Of a stretch of 64,000 nucleotides of DNA, positions 28,207 to 36,795 are shown piece by piece (the first letter of the stretch is position 1; each line of letters opens with the position of its first letter). Both the position numbers and the translations under genes were made by a program. Source of the DNA: Gp6-AA40 sp035492455 (GTDB taxonomy: Bacteria; Acidobacteriota; Vicinamibacteria; Vicinamibacterales; UBA2999); the NCBI GenBank assembly GCA_035492455.1, contig DATJJE010000026.1, positions 62,001 to 126,000 on the forward strand, read 5' to 3'. The notes under the pieces are model-generated. The model had not been told where the DNA came from. It saw only the letters and a program-made list of their open reading frames with translations, and searched no databases.

Positions 28207-29844
28207 GTGCCCGTAGCCACCGCGTCCCGCATCCCCGTCGATATTCGCCGGTTTCCGTGGATCAAGCCGTTCGTCGCGGATTACGCATTCGATTATGCGA
28301 AGGTGGCGGAGTTCTTCGCCGGCGATCCGCGTAGTCCGCAGGCATGGCAGGAGGCGATCGCCCGAAGCCGCGACTACGCTCGCCCACTCGACGCGATCAC
28401 CGACGTCGTTCAGGCGCAGCAGCAGAGGCGCGGCGCACCGACGGAAGCGATCGCGGCGGCTGCGCGATTGCGCGATCGCCAGACGGTGGCGGTTGTCACA
28501 GGTCAGCAGGCCGGACTGTTCGGCGGGCCGCTGTTCACGCTGCTGAAAGCGCTGACGGCGCTCGAGCTCGCCGAGACGGTGCGCGCTCAACATGGTGTCC
28601 CCGTCGTGGCAATCTTCTGGATCGACGCCGAAGATCACGATTGGGACGAGGTGAAATCGTGCGGAGTGCTCGACGCCTCGCTGACGCATCGCACGATCGC
28701 TATTGGCGATCCGCCGGGGGCGCAGCTGGAGCCCGTCGCACGCGTGCGGCTGGACCACACGATCGGTGCCGCGCTCGCGGAGCTCGCCAATACGCTGGCG
28801 CCGACTGAATTCACGGCGCCGCTGCTCGAGACGCTGCGCAACGCGTATGACCCCGGCACCGGGATGGCGGATGCGTTCGGCAAGTGGATGGAATCGGTTC
28901 TCGGTTCGCGCGGTCTGGTTGTCTACAACTCGGCGGATCCCGCGGCCAAGCCGCTCGCGGCGTCGGTATTCGCACGCGAAATCGAACGAGCCGGGGAAAC
29001 AGCACGGCTCGCGGCGGCGGCGGGTGCCGCCATGGAGTCACGCGGCTACAGCGCGCAAGTCACGCCCCATCCTGACACCGTGGCGCTCTTCCATCTCAAC
29101 AGAGGACGCCAGCCGATTCGTATCCAGGACGACATGCTGGTGGTGGGCGACGACGTGCGCTCCAAGAACGTATTGCTCGATCGCGTGCGGGAGGCGCCGC
29201 ACGAGTTCAGCCCGAACGTCCTGCTTCGTCCAATCGTGCAGGACACGCTTTTCCCGACGATCTGTTACGTTGCCGGTCCCAACGAGCTCGCCTACCTGGG
29301 GCAACTGCGAAACATCTATGCCGCGTTTGGCGTCCCGATGCCGCTGATGACGCAACGCGGTACCGCGACGCTGCTGGATTCGAACGCCGCGCGCTTTCTG
29401 GTCCGCCACGACGTGCAGCTGGATCAGCTGCAGGCGCAGGACGAGGCGCTGCTGAACCGGCTGCTTGAATCACAGCTGCCGCCTGGCGTTGACGCGGCAA
29501 TGCACGACGTCGCGTTGCTGCTCCAGGAGCGGATGGAACAGCTGGCGATGACGGTGGTGCAGATCGACGCGACACTCGAAGGCGCTGCGCGCTCGGCGCT
29601 CGGCCGGATGCAGGACGATCTGAAGAAGCTGCACGGCAAGATGATTCAGGCAGCCAAGCGCAAGGACGAGACGCTGCGTCGTCAATTCCACCACGTGCAG
29701 GCGCAGGCGTTCCCCGACGGACATCCGCAGGAGCGCAGCGTGGGTTTCGTGCATTTCCTCAACAAGTACGGCCCGACATTGATCGATCGCCTGGTCGAGG
29801 AGCTACCGCCCGATATAGGGATTCATTGGGTCATCACACCGTAA
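28207..29844 (+). CDS. bshC: Bacillithiol biosynthesis cysteine-adding enzyme
   Basis: About 545 residues from GTG at 28207; this start gives the usual length, whereas the frame opened at 28087 would translate the microrepeat. BshC is the enzyme that adds cysteine to GlcN-malate in bacillithiol synthesis. Recognisable segments: FVVTGQQAG-like VVTGQQAGLFGGPLFTL, FWIDAEDHDWDE, SPNVLLRPIVQDTLFPT, YVAGPNELAYLGQL, and a coiled-coil C-terminus (MQDDLKKLHGKMIQ) ending QERSVGFVHFLNKYGP. The upstream BshA and BshB are not in the window. It overlaps the PBP gene by 19 bases. Confidence 0.93.
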   Translation: MPVATASRIPVDIRRFPWIKPFVADYAFDYAKVAEFFAGDPRSPQAWQEAIARSRDYARPLDAITDVVQAQQQRRGAPTEAIAAAARLRDRQTVAVVTGQQAGLFGGPLFTLLKALTALELAETVRAQHGVPVVAIFWIDAEDHDWDEVKSCGVLDASLTHRTIAIGDPPGAQLEPVARVRLDHTIGAALAELANTLAPTEFTAPLLETLRNAYDPGTGMADAFGKWMESVLGSRGLVVYNSADPAAKPLAASVFAREIERAGETARLAAAAGAAMESRGYSAQVTPHPDTVALFHLNRGRQPIRIQDDMLVVGDDVRSKNVLLDRVREAPHEFSPNVLLRPIVQDTLFPTICYVAGPNELAYLGQLRNIYAAFGVPMPLMTQRGTATLLDSNAARFLVRHDVQLDQLQAQDEALLNRLLESQLPPGVDAAMHDVALLLQERMEQLAMTVVQIDATLEGAARSALGRMQDDLKKLHGKMIQAAKRKDETLRRQFHHVQAQAFPDGHPQERSVGFVHFLNKYGPTLIDRLVEELPPDIGIHWVITP

Positions 29845-32201
29845 AACGCGCCGCGCGCGCGCGGAAGTGGATCTCGCGTAATCCGAAGCCGGTCCGGTAC
29901 ATCCTGCTTGGCTGCGGCATCGCCTCGCTGCTCGCCGGCGCGTTGCTGACCTACTACTACGTTTCGTTCTCCCGCATCATCGACGCGCGGCTGCATGGCG
30001 AACGCGAGCGATCGCTACCTCGCGTCTACGCGCGGCCGCTGCAGCTGCGTCGCGGAGAGGCGCTCTCCGAAGCGGAGCTCGTCGCGCGCCTGAACGATCT
30101 CGGCTACGCGCAGCGGCCGAATGTCGGCGCTCCAGGCGAGTTCGCGGTGGCACGCAATGCGGTGGTTTTTACGCCGCGTGCAGGCGCGTTCAGCGGCAAG
30201 ACGATCCGGGCGACGTTTCCGTCGCCTCCAGCTGTGCGGCGGGCGAGCGCGCCATCGGCGACGCCGCGCGGTATCCGATCGCTCGACGTAACGACCGGCG
30301 TCGCCAAACCGGTCCAAACCGAAGCCGTCACACTCGATCCCCCGCTGCTCACGGCGCTCATCACGAGCGGCGCGCGGGAGAAGCGGCGCCGCGTCGAGCT
30401 CGGGGCCATACCGAAGCGGATGCAGCAGGCGGTCCTTGCCATCGAGGATCAAAGCTACTACTCGCATCCGGGCGTGAACCCGTTCAGCGTGATCCGCGCC
30501 GTCATCGCGAATCTGTTCAGCCGCAACAAGTATCCGGTTGGCGGCAGCACCATTACGCAGCAGCTCGCGCGGATGTTCTTCCTGACCGACGAATTCAACA
30601 GTGAGCTGCAAAGCGGCACACGCTCGTATCGCCGCAAGCTGCAGGAGGCGTTCATGTCGCTCGTGCTCGAGCGGCGCGCGTCCAAGGACGAAATCCTGGA
30701 ACTGTATTTGAACGACGTGTATCTCGGTCAGCGTGGCTCCTTTGCCATTCACGGCGTCGCCGAAGCCGCCCGTCTCTTCTTCGGCAAGGATGTCGCGAAC
30801 CTGACCGTCGGTGAGGCGGCGGTCATCGCCGGCGTCATCCAGAATCCTGGATTGCACTCGCCGTTCGTCAATCCGAAGAACGCTGTCGAGCGGCGGAACG
30901 TCGTACTGCGAGCGATGGCCGACGAGGAGTACATCACGGAGGAGGTTGCATCGCGCGCCAGCCGTGAGCCGCTGCAGGTCGCAGCACGCAGCGTCGACAA
31001 TGAGGCGCCGTATTTCGTGGATATGGTCGGGCAGGAGATTGCGGAGAAGTTTCCTGGTGTCACCGCGCAGGAAAACTCCGTCGATGTTCACACCACGCTC
31101 GACATCAACCTGCAGCGCCTCGCGCTCGACGCGGTGCGCGACGGCCTCACCCGCGTCGACGAGATGCTCGCACGGCGCAAGCGCAAAGGGCGCGCGCAGG
31201 CTGCGTTGCTTGCCATCGATCCGCGCACCGGCGAGGTGCTCGCCATGGTCGGCGGCCGCTCCTACAACCAGTCGCAGTACAACCGCGCGGTTGTCGCTCG
31301 TCGTCAACCAGGATCGGTGTTCAAGCCATTCGTCTATCTGGCCGCGTTCGAACATGCCGCAGAAGACGGGCGCACCGATCTGACGCCTGCCTCGCTGACC
31401 AACGACTCACCCGAGGTCTTCAACTTCGATGGTCAGACGTGGGAGCCGAAAAACTACGACGACTACGATGGTGAGATCACGTGGCGGCGAGCGCTTGCGA
31501 TGTCGCGCAATCTCGGAACGATTCACGTCGGCGCCACCGTGGGGTTCGACAAAGTCGCGGAAGTGTGGAAACGCGTCGGGGTGGGCACGCCGCCGAAGGG
31601 GTTCCCCGCCATCACGCTCGGCGTGTTCGAGCTGACGCCGCTCGAGGTCGCGGAAGCGTACACGCTGTTCACGAATGGCGGCGCCGTGCGGCCGCTCAAG
31701 ATGATCCAGGATGTTGACGCCGGCGAACGCCATCTCACTCCGAAGGATCCCACGCTGCGACGCGTTGCGCGCGCCGACACGACGTACCTCGTCACGAACA
31801 TGATGCGCAGCGTCCTCAACGAAGGCACGGGCGCGGGCGCGCGCGCAGCAGGATTCGCGCTCGACGCGGCCGGCAAGAGCGGCACAACCAACGACCTGCG
31901 CGACGCCTGGTTCGTCGGCTTCACGCCGCAGCTGCTCACGGTGGTGTGGGTTGGATTCGACGACAACCAGCCGGTGTCGCTGAGCGGCAGCCAGGCGGCG
32001 CTCCCCATCTGGACGCAGTTCATGAAGAACGCTACCGCCGGCGAAGCCAGCATCCCCTTCGACGTGCCGGATGGCATTACATTCGTGGACATCGATCGCG
32101 ACACCGGCAAGCTCGCGACGCCTGGTTGCCCACGGACGCTTACGGAATCGTTTCTGACGGGAACGGAACCGACCGAATACTGCGAGCTGCACCGTTGGTG
32201 A
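29826..32201 (+). CDS. Class A penicillin-binding protein (PBP1B-like)
   Basis: A 791-residue bifunctional cell-wall synthase. A basic cytoplasmic start and one transmembrane helix (about 25-48) are followed by a UB2H-like domain (about 65-130), which places it nearer PBP1B than PBP1A. The GT51 glycosyltransferase has AIEDQSYYSHPGVN with the catalytic Glu, GGSTITQQLARM and LYLNDVYLGQ. The transpeptidase has PGSVFKPFVY (SxxK), SRN, and GKSGTTND (KSGT). The start is TTG at 29826, within the end of bshC. The chain ends soon after the transpeptidase, with CPRT and C near the end. Confidence 0.93.
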   Translation: MGHHTVKRAARARKWISRNPKPVRYILLGCGIASLLAGALLTYYYVSFSRIIDARLHGERERSLPRVYARPLQLRRGEALSEAELVARLNDLGYAQRPNVGAPGEFAVARNAVVFTPRAGAFSGKTIRATFPSPPAVRRASAPSATPRGIRSLDVTTGVAKPVQTEAVTLDPPLLTALITSGAREKRRRVELGAIPKRMQQAVLAIEDQSYYSHPGVNPFSVIRAVIANLFSRNKYPVGGSTITQQLARMFFLTDEFNSELQSGTRSYRRKLQEAFMSLVLERRASKDEILELYLNDVYLGQRGSFAIHGVAEAARLFFGKDVANLTVGEAAVIAGVIQNPGLHSPFVNPKNAVERRNVVLRAMADEEYITEEVASRASREPLQVAARSVDNEAPYFVDMVGQEIAEKFPGVTAQENSVDVHTTLDINLQRLALDAVRDGLTRVDEMLARRKRKGRAQAALLAIDPRTGEVLAMVGGRSYNQSQYNRAVVARRQPGSVFKPFVYLAAFEHAAEDGRTDLTPASLTNDSPEVFNFDGQTWEPKNYDDYDGEITWRRALAMSRNLGTIHVGATVGFDKVAEVWKRVGVGTPPKGFPAITLGVFELTPLEVAEAYTLFTNGGAVRPLKMIQDVDAGERHLTPKDPTLRRVARADTTYLVTNMMRSVLNEGTGAGARAAGFALDAAGKSGTTNDLRDAWFVGFTPQLLTVVWVGFDDNQPVSLSGSQAALPIWTQFMKNATAGEASIPFDVPDGITFVDIDRDTGKLATPGCPRTLTESFLTGTEPTEYCELHRW

Positions 32202-32282
32202 GGCCCTCGGAAAGGCGGCCCCAACGTACATCGGCTTGGCTGAAGCCTGCTCTACGTCTGGGTAGGGCCCGGCTTTAGCCGG
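32202..32282. repeat. Three palindromic GGCTTTAGCC-family elements
   Basis: The PBP-hrcA spacer is almost wholly made of three related palindromes: about 32202-32225 and 32232-32255 in one orientation, and GGTAGGGCCCGGCTTTAGCCGG at 32261-32282 in the other (each reads roughly GTAGGnnCnGGCTTYAGCCnG). Similar copies lie inside the HDAC and deoB genes. Confidence 0.7.
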
Positions 32283-32291
32283 ACCATCCGA

Positions 32292-32297
32292 TATAAT
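32292..32297 (+). promoter_or_regulatory. -10 box (TATAAT) of hrcA
   Basis: A perfect TATAAT lies 20 bases before the hrcA ATG, directly after the third palindrome. The -35 region would fall within the palindrome. No CIRCE element (TTAGCACTC-N9-GAGTGCTAA) was seen, which is unusual for an hrcA operon. Confidence 0.6.
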
Positions 32298-32317
32298 TTC
32301 TAAGCAACTGACCCGCA

Positions 32318-33364
32318 ATGGTTTCCCAGACACTCTCCGACCGGTCGCGGCGGCTCCTGGCCGCGCTCGTGCGCGAGCACATCACGACCGGTGAGCCCGT
32401 GTCGTCGCAGACACTCGCGCGGCAGCGCGGGATGGGTGTGTCGTCAGCCACCATCCGCAACATGTTTGCCCGGCTCGAGGCCGAGGGATACCTGCACCAG
32501 CCGCACACCTCCGCCGGCCGCGTCCCAACCGACCGCGGCTATCGCGTGTTCGTCGACCTGCTGCTCGAAAGCCGCAGGCCGGTACGTCCGGCCGCCCTCG
32601 TCGAGAACGAGTTGCGGCAGCAGGCGGAACGTTCGCCGCTCATCGAGGACCTGCTCGTCAGCGTGTCGCACATGGTGTCGCGCGCGGCAAGGCACGTTGG
32701 ATTTGCCATCGGCAGCACCGACGTCGCCATCCTGCAGCGGGTCGAATTCGTTCCGCTCGGTGGGACCCGAGTGCTCGTGGTGGTCGTCTCAAGAGGTAAC
32801 CAGGTAACGCAGAAGGTCGTCGATGCGGGTGAGCCCATCCGTTCCGCCGATCTCGTCCAGGCGGCCAATTACCTCACGTCGGAATTTGCCGGTCTTCCGT
32901 TGCTCGATGTCCGCGCGGCCGTGTTGGCGCGGTTGGCGCAGGAGCGGACGTTGTACAACGAGCTGATGTCGCGCGCGCTGCGGTTGGCGCGTGTCACGCT
33001 CGAAGAGCTGCCGACCCAACCCGCGTTTCACGTCGAAGGCGCGGCATCGCTGCTCGACACGCCGTCCCCCGACGCTGTGGCACTGCCGACCCTGCGGGCG
33101 CTGCTCGAGATGATGGAAGAAAAAGAGCGAATGCTGCGTCTGCTTAATGAGTACATCGACGGACCGGGACTCACGGTTGTCATCGGCGGCGAGCACATCT
33201 CGCCCGACCTGCGACCGTTCAGCCTGATCGCGGCGACGACGACGGACGGCAGCACGATTCGAACCGTCGGCATCATCGGCCCGACCCGGATGCAGTACTC
33301 GCGTGCGATCAGCGTGGTCGACGGCGTGACGCAAGCGGTCGCCCGCGTGCTGCGCGCCAATTAA
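32318..33364 (+). CDS. hrcA: Heat-inducible transcription repressor
   Basis: A 348-residue HrcA. The N-terminal winged helix-turn-helix has LVREHITTGEPVSSQTLAR and SSATIRNMFARLEAEGYLHQPHTSAGRVPTDRGY, which is diagnostic. The central and C-terminal GAF-like domain follows with GGEHISPDLRPFSLI and GIIGPTRMQYSRAI. HrcA represses chaperone genes through CIRCE operators; none is visible in front of this gene, so its targets may lie elsewhere. It is the first gene of a run with grpE, dnaJ and prmA. Confidence 0.95.
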   Translation: MVSQTLSDRSRRLLAALVREHITTGEPVSSQTLARQRGMGVSSATIRNMFARLEAEGYLHQPHTSAGRVPTDRGYRVFVDLLLESRRPVRPAALVENELRQQAERSPLIEDLLVSVSHMVSRAARHVGFAIGSTDVAILQRVEFVPLGGTRVLVVVVSRGNQVTQKVVDAGEPIRSADLVQAANYLTSEFAGLPLLDVRAAVLARLAQERTLYNELMSRALRLARVTLEELPTQPAFHVEGAASLLDTPSPDAVALPTLRALLEMMEEKERMLRLLNEYIDGPGLTVVIGGEHISPDLRPFSLIAATTTDGSTIRTVGIIGPTRMQYSRAISVVDGVTQAVARVLRAN

Positions 33365-33379
33365 TCAACTACAGAGACG

Positions 33380-33916
33380 ATGTCAGACGACGCCATGAAC
33401 GAACAGGAGTCGACCGGCGCGGCCACCGAGCCACGCGATCCTCAATCCGAGTCACCGGAGACAGCGGATTCACCGCCCGAAGCGCTGCGCAAGGAGAAGG
33501 ATGCGCTGCAGGATCGGCTGCTGCGCATCGCCGCGGAATTCGACAACTACCGCAAACGCGTGGACCGCGATCGCAAGGACCAGGCTGAAGCGGCAACCGC
33601 GGATGCTCTCGTCGATCTGCTGCCAATCGTCGACGACCTCGAACGCGCCCTCAAGGCGCCGGCCGCCGGCGATGTCGAAAGCTTCAAGAAAGGCATCGAG
33701 CTGATCCATCAGCAGATGCTCGAGCTACTGCGCAAACGCGGTGTGAAGCCGATCGAAGCAGTCGGCGCCGACTTCGATCCGAACTATCACCAGGCGGTTG
33801 TTCAGGAAAGCAGCGCCGACCATCGCGAAGGCGAAGTGATGGAAGAGTACGCGCGCGGCTACATGCTGGGGGACCGTCTGCTCCGGCCCGCGATGGTGAA
33901 GGTAGCCAAAGCGTGA
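33380..33916 (+). CDS. grpE: Nucleotide exchange factor GrpE
   Basis: A 178-residue GrpE, the exchange factor for DnaK. An acidic disordered start is followed by a long coiled-coil helix (KDALQDRLLRIAAEFDNYRKRVDRD) and the C-terminal wing with FDPNYHQAVVQE and MLGDRLLRPAMVKVA. Two ATG codons are possible (33380 and 33395). It starts 15 bases after hrcA and overlaps dnaJ by 4 bases (GTGA). dnaK, which usually lies between grpE and dnaJ, is absent here. Confidence 0.95.
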   Translation: MSDDAMNEQESTGAATEPRDPQSESPETADSPPEALRKEKDALQDRLLRIAAEFDNYRKRVDRDRKDQAEAATADALVDLLPIVDDLERALKAPAAGDVESFKKGIELIHQQMLELLRKRGVKPIEAVGADFDPNYHQAVVQESSADHREGEVMEEYARGYMLGDRLLRPAMVKVAKA

Positions 33917-35061
33917 CGACCAAGCGCGACTATTACGAGATCCTGGGCGTCGCGCGCACCGCGACAGACCAGGAGATCAAAAGCTCGTACCGCAAGCTCG
34001 CGCTGAAATACCATCCCGATCGCAATCCGGGCGACAAGGTTGCGGAAGAGAAATTCAAGGAAGCGGCGGAAGCCTATTCGGTCCTCGCCGACACCGACAA
34101 GCGTCACATGTACGATCGCTTCGGCCACGCCGGCCTTGGTGGCGCGGCAACCGGCGGATTCGATCCGACTGTCTTCACCGGCTTCGAAGACATCCTTGGC
34201 GGCCTCGGTGACATTTTCGGCATCGGCGAGATGTTCGGCGGCCAGCGCCGGCGAGGCGGACCGCAGCGTGGCGCCGATCTGCGCTATGACCTCGAAATCG
34301 CGTTCGATGAATCCGCGAAGGGCGTCGAAACGACCATCCAGATCCCACGCAACGAAACCTGCGAAACGTGCCACGGCTCGGGCGCCGCGCCCGGCAGCAA
34401 ACCACAGACGTGCCCGCAGTGCCACGGACGCGGTCAGCTTCGGTATCAACAGGGGTTCTTTACGGTGGCACGCACCTGCGGGCAGTGCCGGGGCACCGGA
34501 TCGATCGTCAGCTCCCCGTGCGACACATGCCGTGGATCGGGTCGCGTGCAGCAGACGCGCAAGCTGACGGTGAAGATTCCCTCGGGCATCGCGAGCGGCC
34601 AGCGCCTGCGCCTGAGCGGCGAAGGCGAGTCGGGCGCCGGAGGCGGTCCTGCCGGCGACCTCTACGTTGTCGTCCATGTGCAGGACCACCCGTTCTTCCA
34701 TCGCGACGGCAACGATCTGTTCTGCGAAATCCCCGTGAACTATCCGACGGTGGCCCTCGGCCGCGACATCACCATTCCGACCCTCGAGGGTGATGAGACG
34801 TTCAAGGTTCCCGAAGGGACGCAGAGCGGCGCGACCTTCCGCCTCCGCGGGCGCGGCATGCCCGACGTCGTCTCCGGCCGCGGCCGTGGCGACCTGCTCG
34901 TCACCGTCAAGGTCGTGACGCCGAAGAAGCTGACGAAAGAGCAGCGCAAGATGCTCGAGCAGCTCGACGAGACCCTGCCGAAGGAAAAATTCGAGCCGAC
35001 GCCGCGTGAGGCGCACGATGAGCGCGGCATCTTCGATCGCGTCAAGGACATCTTTGGGTAG
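33913..35061 (+). CDS. dnaJ: Chaperone protein DnaJ
   Basis: A 382-residue type I DnaJ. The J domain begins KRDYYEILGVARTAT and has KYHPDRNPGD with the HPD motif. The Gly/Phe region is rich in GGF and GLG. Four zinc-binding repeats are intact: CETCHGSG, CPQCHGRG, CGQCRGTG and CDTCRGSG. The C-terminal substrate-binding domains include GDLYVVVHVQDHPFF and PTLEGDETFKVPEGTQ. The start is GTG overlapping the grpE stop. The prmA start overlaps its 3' end by 8 bases. Confidence 0.97.
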   Translation: MTTKRDYYEILGVARTATDQEIKSSYRKLALKYHPDRNPGDKVAEEKFKEAAEAYSVLADTDKRHMYDRFGHAGLGGAATGGFDPTVFTGFEDILGGLGDIFGIGEMFGGQRRRGGPQRGADLRYDLEIAFDESAKGVETTIQIPRNETCETCHGSGAAPGSKPQTCPQCHGRGQLRYQQGFFTVARTCGQCRGTGSIVSSPCDTCRGSGRVQQTRKLTVKIPSGIASGQRLRLSGEGESGAGGGPAGDLYVVVHVQDHPFFHRDGNDLFCEIPVNYPTVALGRDITIPTLEGDETFKVPEGTQSGATFRLRGRGMPDVVSGRGRGDLLVTVKVVTPKKLTKEQRKMLEQLDETLPKEKFEPTPREAHDERGIFDRVKDIFG

Positions 35062-35842
35062 GTCTTGGCCTGCTCTGGAGCTCCAGCAGGCCGACGATGA
35101 CGATCTCATCCAGGCATTCCTGATCGATTTCAATCTCGCCGCGGTCGATGGCCCGCGGTTCTTCTTTCACGCGGCCGAGGATCGTGATCGCGCCGCCGCC
35201 GCGCTGCAGGCGCACTTCCCTGCTTTGGGCGCTCGCTGCCTGAGCGTTGCCGATGAAGACTGGGCATCGCGATCGCAGGCGAACCTTCGTTCGGTGCGTA
35301 TCGGCGCGCTGGTGGTCTCCCCTCCGTGGGACATGCAGTCCGATTCGATCGTCATTCAGCCGTCGATGGGATTCGGCACCGGCCACCACGCAACGACGCG
35401 CCTGTGCCTCGCCGCGGTGCAGGAGATCGACGTGAAAGATCGCAGCGTCATTGATGTCGGCACCGGCTCTGGCGTGCTCGCTATCGCCGCACGGCGGCTC
35501 GGCGCATCAGGCGTCCTGGCGATTGACGATGATGCCGATGCGATTGCCGCGGCGGAAGAAAACGTCGCGCTCAATCAGGAATCCCGCATTGCCCTGGAAG
35601 TTGCTGACCTCCGCGCCTCGAAGATCGGGCAGTTCGACATCGTGATAGCAAACCTCACGGGCGGTCTCCTGATCGCCTGCGCCGATCGTCTGATGTCATT
35701 CGCCGCGCCAGGCGGGCATCTCCTTTTGAGCGGATTCACGGATCACGAAGAGCATGACGTCCTCGCCGCATTCGCGGGCTGTTCGGTCGAAAATCGCGCG
35801 CTGGAAAATGAGTGGATATGCGCGGTCCTGCGGCGTGCCTAG
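35054..35842 (+). CDS. prmA: Ribosomal protein L11 methyltransferase
   Basis: About 262 residues from a TTG at 35054 inside the dnaJ end; the frame is open earlier, but that part would overlap dnaJ further. PrmA trimethylates ribosomal protein L11. It has PSMGFGTGHHATTRLCL, the SAM-binding DVGTGSGVLAIAARRLG, DDDADAIAAAEENVALN, and IVIANLTGGLL, all in the usual order. The order dnaJ-prmA-rsmE is a common bacterial arrangement, although rsmE here faces the other way. Confidence 0.92.
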   Translation: MGRSWPALELQQADDDDLIQAFLIDFNLAAVDGPRFFFHAAEDRDRAAAALQAHFPALGARCLSVADEDWASRSQANLRSVRIGALVVSPPWDMQSDSIVIQPSMGFGTGHHATTRLCLAAVQEIDVKDRSVIDVGTGSGVLAIAARRLGASGVLAIDDDADAIAAAEENVALNQESRIALEVADLRASKIGQFDIVIANLTGGLLIACADRLMSFAAPGGHLLLSGFTDHEEHDVLAAFAGCSVENRALENEWICAVLRRA

Positions 35843-36588
35843 AACTCCCGCCAGATAGTAAAAAACGCCGACAGCGCGACGACGCACATGACGTCGGCGC
35901 GAAGCGTCCGTCCGCCCACGGTGATCAAGCGGCAGACGGATGCGCCGCGCTCGACTTCGGACGGAGTCCATCCGCCTTCCGGGCCGATCAGGACCGTAGC
36001 GCCACGCTGCGGTGAGAGATCGAGCTCCGAGGCAGGTGTCGTGTCCGAAGCAGCGCCCGGCTCGACGAGCATCAGACCCGGCAGCGGCAGCAGCATACGG
36101 CCAAGCGACTCGACCAGTTCATCGAAGTTGATCGGCTCGAAAACGCGCGGCACCGTGGCGCGTCCGCACTGCTTCGCCGACGACACGGCGATGCGCTCCC
36201 ATCGTTCGCGCCGCGCACCGCGCACCAGCGCGGCGCGCGTCACTTCGGTGCGCGCCGTGATCACCGGCTGAATCTCGGCAACGCCAAGCATCGTCGCATC
36301 GCGCACCACGTCGTCCATCTTGTCGCCCTTGAGGACGGTCTGCGCGAGCGTGATTGCCACACGCGGCTCGGGCGCGGACTGCGCGACGGCATGAAGGCGG
36401 ACACGGACGCCGCCTTTGCCTGCTTCGTCGACGAAGGCATCGAATTCGCTGCCGTGTCCATTGAAGATGCGGAGCGCATCGCCAGGCTTCAAACGCAGGA
36501 CGCGCGTCAGGTGCTCGCCTTCATCCTGCGGCAGCGTGACAACATCGCCCGGCGCGTGCGCATCGGGTGCATAGAAGCGCGCGTTCAC
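35839..36588 (-). CDS. rsmE: 16S rRNA m3U1498 methyltransferase
   Basis: A 249-residue SPOUT methyltransferase from the GTG at 36586-36588; the frame stays open far upstream, through a microrepeat, but the family begins RFYAP as here. N-terminal PUA-like part: HLTRVLRLKPGDALRIFNGHG. SPOUT part: LAQTVLKGDKMDDVVRDATMLGV, the knot region VLIGPEGGWTPSEVE, and LGGRTLR-like VGGRTLRAD. It modifies U1498 of 16S rRNA. It converges with prmA, with stops overlapping by 4 bases. Confidence 0.93.
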   Translation of the reverse strand: MNARFYAPDAHAPGDVVTLPQDEGEHLTRVLRLKPGDALRIFNGHGSEFDAFVDEAGKGGVRVRLHAVAQSAPEPRVAITLAQTVLKGDKMDDVVRDATMLGVAEIQPVITARTEVTRAALVRGARRERWERIAVSSAKQCGRATVPRVFEPINFDELVESLGRMLLPLPGLMLVEPGAASDTTPASELDLSPQRGATVLIGPEGGWTPSEVERGASVCRLITVGGRTLRADVMCVVALSAFFTIWREF

Positions 36589-36594
36589 GGAGAC

Positions 36595-36600
36595 ATTATC
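36595..36600 (-). promoter_or_regulatory. Putative -10 box (GATAAT) of rsmE
   Basis: On the minus strand GATAAT ends 6 bases before the GTG start codon. Transcription starting at the normal distance would begin at or next to the start codon, which implies a leaderless message. Confidence 0.5.
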
Positions 36601-36610
36601 TACGCAGGGC

Positions 36611-36759
36611 GGTGCGATGGTGAGAGTGGTGCGATGGTGCGATGGTGCGTCCGAAGGTGCGAAGGTGCGAAGGTGCGCGCGCTTCGCGAGTCTTGATGCA
36701 CCCCGCACCATCGCACGTTCGGACGCACGTCGCACCATCGCTCGGTTCGCACCATCGCG
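36611..36759. repeat. GGTGCGATGG microrepeat dyad between rsmE and kinase gene
   Basis: The left arm holds five to seven copies of GGTGCGA(T/A) (36611 to about 36680). The right arm (36698-36759) holds the inverted words GCACCATCGC, CGCACGTTCGGACGCACG and TCGCACCATCGC. The two arms are imperfect complements around a centre with GCGCGCGCTTCGCG. It fills the divergent spacer between the two promoters. Confidence 0.8.
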
Positions 36760-36774
36760 CCTGACCGAGACTGT

Positions 36775-36780
36775 TATACT
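36775..36780 (+). promoter_or_regulatory. Putative -10 box (TATACT) of kinase gene
   Basis: TATACT (in GTTATACT) ends 15 bases before the ATG at 36796, so the leader would be about 8 nt. The same hexamer serves the large kinase gene at 3179. Confidence 0.5.
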
Positions 36781-36795
36781 CCTCGCACCGCATAC

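Noticed and set aside
32202..32317. CIRCE operator before hrcA
   Set aside because: No TTAGCACTC-N9-GAGTGCTAA or close variant was found.
33859..35133. Open frame of 424 codons on the minus strand
   Set aside because: Antisense to dnaJ; shadow frame.
28098..36759. CRISPR arrays, suggested by regular repeats
   Set aside because: Units are 6-12 bases without spacers of uniform length, arms are inverted, and there are no cas genes.
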